Source: a virus. From it: a stretch of DNA of 29,575 nt. The stretch spans positions 1 to 29,575 of the IMG/VR virus record IMGVR_UViG_3300022074_000264. One strand, written 5' to 3'. A program made the position numbers and the translations under genes. Position 1 is the stretch's first letter; every line of letters starts with the position of its first letter. Below are positions 5,847 to 14,700 of this stretch, piece after piece. Under the pieces are notes generated by a model that was not told the origin of the DNA, made no database searches, and saw only the letters and a list, made by a program, of their open reading frames with translations.

Positions 5847-7263
5847 GCATGCCAAATGGGTTGTTCTCTGAGAAGTCTAAAATAGCATCTGCTTGTAGTT
5901 CAAACTCATCATTGTCACCGTATCCAGCATCATCAAAGTTAGTGTAATCAATAATTCTAATTAGATGTGATGCACCTGAAGAAGATCCTGTGATTGTTTC
6001 TCCTTTTACGAATGTTCCTGTGATATTATATATCTCTAATTCATTTGTAGATGCATCCCATGTTCTGATTCTTGCTGTAGCTCCACTTGTTCCACCCGTA
6101 ATTGATTCATTAAATTCATAGTTTCCTGAACCAGAACTACCTGGTGATGCGATAGAAATAGTAGGTGTTACCGTGTATCCTACACCAGCATTCCTGATAT
6201 GTATAGCAGAGATTGTTCCAGCAGCACTAACAATTGCAGTTGCAGCAGCAGACACTGTTGATAATCCTGTGAATGTTATTGTTGGAGATGTTGTATATCC
6301 TGAACCACCTGAAGTAATTGTAACGATACCAACCACACCATTCTCTATCTTAGAAGTTGCAGCAACACCAGTTCCATCTCCAATTACCTGTATTGTGGGG
6401 TTAGATGTATATCCAAAGCCAGGATTTACTAGATCAATATGTTGAACAACAGATTTTTTACTATCACTAATATTACCTTCAACAGCGATTCCACTTAATA
6501 ATTTAGATGTAGCAATACCAGTCAATCCTCCTGACGGTGCGGATGATATTGCAACTCTTGGTGCAAACGTATATCCTTTACCTCTATTTGATAGACTAAT
6601 AAATTGAATACCACCATTAATAATACCAATTGATGCAGTTGCTTGAGATGCAGTTCCTACAAGAGTTAGTTTCTGTGTTCCACCTGAACCGATGAGAATC
6701 TCTTCTCCATCTGCTCCCTCAATACCACCTAATGTATCATCAATCTCCTCAACACCAGTATCAATGACCTCATCCTCATAACGGAAGAGTTCACAAGTTA
6801 ACTTATAAACGTAGTTCTCTCTTAACTGATAAAATGGTTTTTCATGCTCTACATATTTGATTTCAAACAAACGATCACCTAGTGGAAAATAAATCAAATC
6901 CCCTTCTTTTGGTCTTGTAGAGAGTTTGATATTAGATTCATTTTTCATTAGAGGAGATATGTATGTCTCAAACCTTTCTTTTGATATGACTAACGTTACT
7001 TCATTAGTTGCTTGTATACCAAACTTTGACAATGTTGAAGGCATATCATCATAACCATCAAAGTTATCAATATATGCTTCTAATGGATATGCATCATCAA
7101 ATTTTGATTGTGTTACTTCTCTTAATATTGTGCTTTCACTTATAAATTTTCTTGGCATATAGTGTATTTCTACACCGTACATTTTTAACTGCTCGTTAAT
7201 CAAAGATTGAACGAGACTTTGTTCACCAGAGGAGCCTTGTTGAAAAAAAGGATTTAGTGCCAT
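5842..7263 (-). CDS. 14: Neck protein gp14, enlarged by beta repeats
   Basis: Homologue of T4 gp14, partner of gp13 in the head-to-tail connection. Residues 1-175 are the family core: 'YGVEIHYMPRKFIS' (T4 'RGVECYYVPREYVS'), 'YIDNFDGYDDMPSTLSKFGI' (T4 '[20 protein letters not shown]') and 'EGDLIYFPLGDRLFEIKYVE' followed by 'PFYQL'. The protein has 473 residues against 256 in T4. The excess, about residues 190-440, is mostly Gly-Tyr beta repeats (NRGKGYTFAP, GSGYTTSPTITF, GVGYTVTPTISI) and one 'GTSGATARI..GTFVKGETITGSSSGA' module. The end (DFSENNPFGMP) looks like a short anchored tail. The insert probably forms a surface beta structure on the neck, perhaps taking the place of whiskers; that role is inference. 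Confidence 0.93.
   Translation of the reverse strand: MALNPFFQQGSSGEQSLVQSLINEQLKMYGVEIHYMPRKFISESTILREVTQSKFDDAYPLEAYIDNFDGYDDMPSTLSKFGIQATNEVTLVISKERFETYISPLMKNESNIKLSTRPKEGDLIYFPLGDRLFEIKYVEHEKPFYQLRENYVYKLTCELFRYEDEVIDTGVEEIDDTLGGIEGADGEEILIGSGGTQKLTLVGTASQATASIGIINGGIQFISLSNRGKGYTFAPRVAISSAPSGGLTGIATSKLLSGIAVEGNISDSKKSVVQHIDLVNPGFGYTSNPTIQVIGDGTGVAATSKIENGVVGIVTITSGGSGYTTSPTITFTGLSTVSAAATAIVSAAGTISAIHIRNAGVGYTVTPTISIASPGSSGSGNYEFNESITGGTSGATARIRTWDASTNELEIYNITGTFVKGETITGSSSGASHLIRIIDYTNFDDAGYGDNDEFELQADAILDFSENNPFGMP
6115..6640 (-). repeat. Coding Gly-Tyr beta repeats inserted in gp14
   Basis: Four or more degenerate units of about 40-45 codons lie in gp14 residues about 208-380. Each unit has an 'I-x-x-G-x-G-Y-x-x-x-P-x-I-x-I' core followed by a 'GxGAxAxA'-like strand. 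Examples are NRGKGYTFAPRVAI, NPGFGYTSNPTIQVI, SGGSGYTTSPTITF and NAGVGYTVTPTISI. The same kind of unit occurs in gp8, the DUF4815 protein and the giant protein. Confidence 0.8.
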
Positions 7264-7267
7264 TATA

Positions 7268-8116
7268 TCAACCTATGAAATCAAGAGGTGGAAGTTCGTA
7301 AGTGTTAGACATCTGCTCTCTGATGATTGTTAAATCATTCATCGCATCATCATAGATTTGTCTACCATTTAGTTCAACCCCACCAGGCAGTTTAACTCCT
7401 TGGAATTTAATTAAATTTTGACCCCACTGTTTTTTAAGAAGGGCAGTAAAATATCTCTTCAAAAATGAATCATTATATACTTTTGCGTAATCATTGGGAT
7501 TCAAAGTTCTGAATACATCAAAAACAAGAAACTCATCTGCACTCACACTTGACCAATCAATATCTAGATATAATCTATTTTGTCTCTTATTAAATCTAAT
7601 TTGTTTCTGTGTAGTCAATAAGAAATTAATATCCTCAAGGTATGTTTTTGTCATTGCATATGTCAACAGTTCAGTTGATCCATAAAAATAAACATCATTT
7701 AAGAACAACTGATACTTCAAACTGAACATACCACTTGACATTCTGTTTGATCCATCAAAATGAAATACCTTACTCACTCCTATAATATCATCTGGTAGTT
7801 GTAAGTAATTTGCAGTTTCTGTAAAACTAAATGTAGTTGTTCCACCATCAATCGTAGCAGTTGCAGTAGTTGTTGTGATTCCTATATTATCTGTTTCTCC
7901 ATCTCTAGATCTACCTCTTGTTATATCATCTTCCGTTAATTTATATTTTAAAAATGATGGATACACACCATCAAAATGTCTCTCTTGAAAATACTGAATA
8001 GCATCATCTAGTAGATCTTCAACTTGCTCATCTGCAACGTTGATCTCTAATACTGGTGCACCTAATTGCCTTTTAGCATAGGTGATTAATTCTGATCTAG
8101 TGGATGGTTGGGCCAT
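7268..8116 (-). CDS. 13: Neck protein gp13 (head completion)
   Basis: Homologue of T4 gp13, which with gp14 forms the neck that seals the filled head and accepts the tail. The N-terminal 'LITYAKRQLGAPVLEINVAD' and 'IQYFQERHFDGV' correspond to T4 '[20 protein letters not shown]' and 'LELYGEYHFDGI'. Near the C-terminus 'FLKRYFTALLKKQWGQ', 'KLPGGVELNGRQI' (near residue 245) and 'YELPPLDFIG' match T4 'WVKDYATALAKELNGQ', 'MLPGGVTIDGQRL' and 'LLDPPFGILVG'. The length of 282 is close to T4's 309. The ATG at 8116 follows a perfect late promoter and an AGAGGT site. The TGA stop is four bases before the gp14 ATG, as expected for two partners made together. Confidence 0.94.
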   Translation of the reverse strand: MAQPSTRSELITYAKRQLGAPVLEINVADEQVEDLLDDAIQYFQERHFDGVYPSFLKYKLTEDDITRGRSRDGETDNIGITTTTATATIDGGTTTFSFTETANYLQLPDDIIGVSKVFHFDGSNRMSSGMFSLKYQLFLNDVYFYGSTELLTYAMTKTYLEDINFLLTTQKQIRFNKRQNRLYLDIDWSSVSADEFLVFDVFRTLNPNDYAKVYNDSFLKRYFTALLKKQWGQNLIKFQGVKLPGGVELNGRQIYDDAMNDLTIIREQMSNTYELPPLDFIG

Positions 8117-8136
8117 TTATACTATACCTCTATCCA

Positions 8137-8144
8137 TATTTATA
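8137..8144 (-). promoter_or_regulatory. T4-type late promoter upstream of gp13
   Basis: A perfect TATAAATA on the minus strand that contains the stop codon of the 130-residue gene (8142-8140). It lies about 20 bases before the gp13 ATG at 8116. The gap also holds AGAGGT (8131-8126), nine bases before that ATG, a plausible ribosome binding site. This is the best of the four late-promoter candidates. Confidence 0.65.
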
Positions 8145-8532
8145 GTGCGGAGATTGACGATATGCCTGGTTGAACAAGAATGTTACCATCAACTAATCTG
8201 TAAAATGTATTTCCAGAACTAACAATAACATCATATACATATCGACCTTCCTCTATGAGTTTAGTCTGTGTTCCACCAAGTGATATGCGAATTTTACCAT
8301 CAGCAGCACTTGTAAACCCAACAGCAAAAGTTGCTGCAGGAAAAGCAGTTGATCCTATAGAAACACTCTTGGTCATCTGAGATGATCCAGAATACCCCTC
8401 AAGATTAAATGCAGTATTTGATGTTCCTACAACTTCAAAGTTACCTTCAAAATTAGCACCACCAAGCATAGCAAAATTTGCTGCATAAGCAACTCCAGCT
8501 TCTGGATCGAAAGTAATTTTTTTAGTTGCCAT
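8140..8532 (-). CDS. Small beta-rich virion structural protein
   Basis: A 130-residue protein with no signal peptide or membrane segment. Residues from about 40 to the end follow a pattern seen in many small phage baseplate/fibre-associated beta domains: 'LEGYSGSSQMTKS', then an Ala/Phe strand (AATFAVGFTSAADGKIRISL), 'T-x-L-I-E-E-G-R-Y-V-Y-D-V' and a final 'YRLVDGNILVQPGIS'. The same order of strands occurs in BppU-N-like and related appended domains. That suggests a role at the baseplate or neck, perhaps binding a larger fibre; this is inference from pattern only. A strong AAAGGAG precedes the ATG, so it may be made in larger amounts than its neighbours. A late-promoter-like octamer overlaps its stop codon. 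Confidence 0.85.
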   Translation of the reverse strand: MATKKITFDPEAGVAYAANFAMLGGANFEGNFEVVGTSNTAFNLEGYSGSSQMTKSVSIGSTAFPAATFAVGFTSAADGKIRISLGGTQTKLIEEGRYVYDVIVSSGNTFYRLVDGNILVQPGISSISAL

Positions 8533-8749
8533 TTACTAACTCCTTTAGTAAAGATTTAATCTCACTCAATTCACTTTTTAAATTAGCAAGATCTTCTTCA
8601 ACGTTTAAAGATTTTTCTTTTTCACGTTTACGTTGTTCACGACGATTTATGTATTGTTGATATGCACTTGCATTAGTGTTAATTATTTGATCAGTATTTG
8701 GATCTCTAACTAAATCACTATTACCTTCAACTGGAATGAAATTTGACAT
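8522..8749 (-). CDS. Small coiled-coil protein, conserved-type hypothetical
   Basis: A 75-residue acidic/basic protein. The N-terminus is polar (MSNFIPVEGNSDLVRDP). The middle is a basic stretch (YINRREQRKREKEK). The last 30 residues form heptads with Leu/Ile at spaced positions (LANLKSELSEIKSLLKELV), predicting a short coiled coil that probably oligomerises. Its ATG overlaps the stop of the DUF4815 gene by one base (TAATG), and its 3' end overlaps the next gene by 11 bases, so translation of all three is probably coupled. Small proteins of this shape are common between baseplate and neck genes of T4-like marine phages. I know no assigned function; a linker or assembly partner of the neighbouring structural protein is a guess. 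Confidence 0.85.
   Translation of the reverse strand: MSNFIPVEGNSDLVRDPNTDQIINTNASAYQQYINRREQRKREKEKSLNVEEDLANLKSELSEIKSLLKELVNGN
8540..8546 (-). promoter_or_regulatory. Strong Shine-Dalgarno inside the preceding gene
   Basis: The minus strand reads AAAGGAG, seven bases before the ATG at 8532. It is the clearest ribosome binding site in the window and fixes the start of the 130-residue protein even though that start lies inside the 75-residue gene. Confidence 0.8.
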
Positions 8750-11700
8750 TATGCTAAAGTAATCACTCTTAGATCAGAAACTCTAGGAACATAAGTTTGA
8801 TTTGATGATGTTAAAACAAATTTTACTCTATAGTATTTGAATGGTGGAAGATCTTCCATGTTGAACTCATATTCTCTAAATGTCAATTCACTACTCTTAA
8901 ATCCTGCTGCATCTGATTTAGGAATAAATCTATCAGGTAAACCATCACTTTCAGCAGAACTAATTACCTGACCTTGATCATTTAAATTCTTATAGCCAGG
9001 GAATGGTTCAAATATAGGATCAAAGTTTGGAGAAGCACTAATTGCATAATATGCTCTAATATCAGAGTATTCATTAATATGTGCATCAAGTAAAATTTTA
9101 ATTGATGATGCAGAGTTTGCTAGAGTATTTTCTCTAGAAACATACTGACATGATGTTGGATCATCAAGTAAAGTATTAACTCTGGGATCTTGTTTATAAT
9201 TTGTAATAGGAGCGTCAACTCTATTAGAAACTAAAACTGCACTCATTCTTTGTAAATCTACAACAGGAGATATGTTTGGATTAGATGTTTCTAAGGTAAG
9301 TGTCATGTTAAGTGATCTATCACCAGGTGCATTTTGAGTTACTGTATTACTGGTTTCATTAATTCTAGATGCAACCATTCTTGGCGAATTTAAATAGTTT
9401 GATTTATTCAAAGTAACAGTTTCACTTCCTTTATCTAAGAATGGAACGTCAATTCCTTGACCACCACCATCATTAAGACTTGCTGCAGATATAGATTTCA
9501 TAGCAGCAGATATTGTAGTGCCAGGCACTGTCATGTTTGCGATATTTGGTGAAATAATCTGGAAAGGAATATTTTGTGTTGCATGAGCATCGTAACCACC
9601 AGCAGATTTAGTATCGTTAAAGAATAACTTGGGATTACTATTTGCACTTGAATTACTTGTTCTATCTGGAACAGTAAATGGTAATCCAGTTTGAGCAGCA
9701 GTTAGAGAACCAGTGCTAACTTTAACGGTATAACTATCAAAGGTTATTGGAGCAGGATCTGTGTCAGTGACTTCACTTAATAAATGAGTTCTGTTAATTC
9801 GTGCTAAAGATACACCACCTAGTTCATACTTACGAACAGGAGTTCCTTTAATATATCCTTTTGCATTGTTTCCTCTTGTTATACCTGTGATCGATCCACC
9901 AGAAGCACCTGTATATTTCATCACTTCATCACCTATTTGTAATAGGCCTGGGTTTGTTGCTCCTACAGAAACATTTTCATATGTGGTAAAGTTATCAGTG
10001 CTTTCAACAGATATTGTTGAAGTAGAACTAGAACCGTAAGGTAATGATAATTTGGTTGGAGGAACATCAGATTCAACATCAGAAACAGTTACTCTATTCT
10101 GCTCATGATGCATACCATGATTTCTATGATCAACTGTAAAGTGTAATCCATCACTTACAGATGTAATTTTTTCTAATGTAGTAATTCTAGCATTAGTTGA
10201 AGAAGCACCAACTGTTGTGTTCAATGATGTTGTTAAACCAGTAATAGGATGTGTATATGTTAATCTTCCATTCAAAGCAAAGTCTCCTTGAATATTATCT
10301 ACTATCAATTCATCTGTTCTACCAATAGAAACAATTGATAATCTTGCGTTTCTACCAACATTATTATTTCCAATTGTCGCTATACCAAGAACATCACCTT
10401 GTTGAAATCCACTACCAGATGATCTAATAGTCGCTATGGCCACAACACCATCAGTGATTCTTACATCTGCTGTCATAAAATCACCACCAGCAGTTATATT
10501 AGTAAGACCAACCCCTACAAAATCAAATGTTCCAGATGCAGGTGTGTATCCTAAACCAGCATTGATGATACCCATATTACCTGTTCCAATACCAGCACTA
10601 CCGACAAAATCACCAGAAGCATTTGATGCAGCACTATAATCAGTGTCTCCATCACTAAATGATAATTGATTAATTGTGTTACCTAATGTAAGAACAGTAT
10701 CTCCTAATGATTGACCAATACCAAGTCTAACTTTCTTAGAATTAATATTAATTGAATTTGGCATTAATTTAGCAACTTGATTATTACCCTCAGATAAAAT
10801 TGGATTATAAATTTCAAACGTTCCACTAGTTTCAAATACGGCCTTATTGATAACAAATTTTAAATCTTCCCATTGACTTGGTTCCCAAGTAGAAGCGTTC
10901 TGTGATTTAAACAGTGATCCTAGATATGGTTGTTGTGATATAAATTCATCAGTTAATAGATCCGACTCACCAATCCGTGATATGAATACTTTATACTTAG
11001 TTGACCATGATGCTAAACATATGGCATATTCTGTATTATCTCCTTCAAGATAAACAGGAGATTCAAATGTAAATCTAGTTGCTACAGTTCCATTTGTAGA
11101 AACATTAATTTGATCTGGTGCTTTAATTATTTCAGAGAATGGTAAAACTTTTTGTGTTGGAGTTCCTCCTTCCATTGTTCTGATTTGGAATGTCATAGGA
11201 ATATCCATGTCATCCTTAGTCTGGAAGTAAATATCACAACTTGTAATAAAGATACCACCACTTTCAGTAACTTGGAAAGATTGTGCTAGTGGATCATACC
11301 AACGATCTTGTCTACTTTCATTCTCAGATGAGCTGATAGCTTCTGTTTTCATAACAGTAGATCCTGTTAGTTGTCTAACAGATCTTTCTTCTTTAGTGGG
11401 TTTAGTTTGAATAATTGCATTTCTTGTAGAAATAATATTTTCTTGAACTGTCTCTAAAGTTCCAGCAGCAGTGTAATTATCCTCACCAAACGTATCTGTA
11501 TTTTCTTGGTCGTTAGTAGTATTATCAATTACAGTAAATGTTTTTGTTCCTGTTTCAAATCTTGGATGATTACCAGTGTTTGGATTTGGAATATAAAAAC
11601 TACCAATCAAATTAGCACCAAGATCAGAAATTAATCTTCTATTTGATACAACTGCTGTTGCACCACTTGTCGCACCTCTAAGTTCCATCCCAGCATTAAT

Positions 11701-14700
11701 ATATCCATAGAAATCTCCTTGAGCTTGATCACTCATTGATTTAGTATCAACATTTAATATTGTTGATGTGGCAGAATATGTTGCTGGCATATTAGTTGCA
11801 CCACCACTAGCAGATGCAAGTTGAACAGTGCCTGGTGTTCCTAAGAATGTCTCTAGACCAGTTGCACCAACTTGAGATATATAAGGATTTTTTTGGAAAA
11901 CTTCTGTGGGAGCATTATATGGGCCTGCTCTATGATTGGATTGTGCTACTCTAAACCTAATGGCAGGAACATCAGTTCCTTCTGCAACAACACCAGATCC
12001 TGGCATTTTTCCAATAACAGTTTCACCAACTTGGAAAGTTCCAGATTGCATTGTAATTTCTGTTAACTTAGGAGTGCAATATTGAGTGACTGCAATACCA
12101 TCAAAGAATCCATATAACTGTGTAAGTGGTTTACACTTAGTAACTCTGAACTCTACGTTTCTTGAACGCATTGTCATAATTACATCACGACTTACAACTT
12201 TATCTCCTAAAGATTCATTATCGAACTGTTCAGTTACAACCTTTCTAGTTCCATTTCTAGTTTGATGATCGATTCTGAATGTATCACGAATAGTGTCTTC
12301 AAGAGTTGTTGTAGTTGTTGTAGTAACGTCTTGTGAGTGGTTAACACCAGATCCACCATTAATCCACCCTGCTTTAATAATTTCTTCTTCAGTAGTGGTG
12401 CTTGATTCAGTTCTTCTTACTTTACGTTCTGAAAAGTCTTGACCACTCCAGTTTGTTTCCCAAGAATTCCATTGTATAGGAGCCATTCCAGTCTGAGGAT
12501 CAAGACCAAACTGCTGCATCGCTTGTGCCATAACTCCCGCGAAGTTACCTTCCTGTTGAATTATTTTTGCATCGAGTCTCGCAGTATCTGTCCATGTATC
12601 TGTTGATGGTGCTAGTTTAACAGTTGCTTGCCAAAAACTAACCAAGAAAGGTGTAACACTTTCTGTTCTTGTTGCAAACTGTTGACTTAACCATTCAGTC
12701 TCAGTATAATCAAGAGTAACAATATCCTCAGTTTTCCTTATATTTGTTCCTTCAGCAGCAAGGAAAGCACGATCAGTTCCAGCATCTACACCTTCAACAG
12801 GGCCTGGCATAAGGTCTATAGATGTGCAATAGTGTTGTGGTCTCAACTCATTGCGAGAAGGATCTAAACTACATTTGATCTTGAAACCATTAGTTTCTTG
12901 TGGTTTAAGACTTGTAAAATTATCAACAAAGAAACCAGATTTAAATTTATTCAACCCATCAGCATCAGCAACAAACAAGTTTGATGTCTGTGTTTCAAGC
13001 ATTGATAATGATGTATAATATTCAAGATTCTTGATTCTTTCTTCAAGTTCTTTAATATCCTGCATTCTATATCTCTTATATTTTAAGAAATCAATACTTG
13101 CTTGTTTAGGTGAGAATAAGTATGGAGGTAAAACAATACTTGCTATTTCTATAGCATCATCAACTCCAGTTGGTCTTTCTCTTTTTTCTGAAGGATCACC
13201 ATATTTGATTTGGAATCTACCAGTTTTATCTAAGAAAATTCTATCAAGTCTACCAACAAAATGTGAAAAATCAACAGTAATAGTTTCATCTGATGCTAGT
13301 ATATTAGCAGCAGAACTTCCAGATGATGTAAATACTCTACCTTTAAATTCAAAAGGAGATCTGACATTTTCAGCAACAGTATAAGTAGAAACTTTTGGTC
13401 TTATGTCAATAGTATCAGTTACATACTCACCATTAATCATGGGAATTTCTTTGCTGTAATTAAAACTATCGTAAGAGTTTTTAAGTGTTATATCACCTTG
13501 ATCAGTAGTTTCATAGAAACCATTTTTAAAATATATTTTTAATTGTTTCTTAGGTGCTTTTGCATTTGACCTTCTAGTGATAAAACCATAATCATAGAAA
13601 GTGCTTCTTTGACCATTAGTAAATGTATAATTTGCTGATATATTTCGACTAGGATTATCTAAAGTTGTAATTAAACCTTGAACAGTTGTTTCTTTAAATA
13701 TTACAACTTCACCCTCTTCAAATGCAGTTTCATTAAGAGTGATGTATGTAATTTGAGAATCTGTCAAAGACTCAGCAACAATAGCGACAGCACCACTAGT
13801 TTGACCTGTAAATTGCTCTCCAATAACTAAATCAGTTGTTTTTCCAGATGGACCATTTAAAGATGTTAGAGTCATCTTTGGTGCTGAAGCTTCTGATGTA
13901 TCTGTAGATTCAAAAACACCATGAATACCAATAATATCTGCCTCATTCAATGATATTCTTTCATCTTGAACTCTAGTTCCAATCGGGAAGTTTCCAAAAG
14001 TTAATCCATCATTTAAAGTTGTTGCACCAATACCAGATCCAGATTCTTTTGAATAATTAACGACAGTGGCATTTACACGATTTAATCTTTTTATTTTTGC
14101 AGATGGTTTAGATTTTGTGAGAGTTGCTATCAATGTGCATCCAGTTGTTGCTGCTCCTAAACCCTCTATTTGTAATACTGTATTACCTGTAGTAAAGGTG
14201 AACATGTCATCTCTTAATGCAACAGTTGTTCCATCAGATCTCATAAAGACATATCTCTCCTCATCAAATGGTAAAAAAGACTCGTTTGTTCCCGCAGCGA
14301 GTGCAGAGGTAAGTTGACCCAATCCTGTATTTGGATTAAGTGCTACATCAACAGTAAATTCTTTTCTAATTGTTAATGATGAGTTTGTAAGATCAACATC
14401 TGAAATAAATGCTTTTGGCATTAATGCATATAATTTACTTTCAGTGGATCTTTCTAAAGGTGATGTTTGAAGTTTTAAACTAGAAACTTGTGTAGAAGAT
14501 GTTGGAATAGCACCACTTGCAACACCAGTGACTGTGCTGACACCAGTAACTTTAACATCGTTTGTATTAACTTCTGTTATTCTTGCAAATGATGGAACGT
14601 TATTACCTAATCCACCAAATGATAATATATTACCAACTTTTAATGAACCAGGAAATAATGAACTCTCACTGGTAACTGTACATATACCTGTCGCATCATC

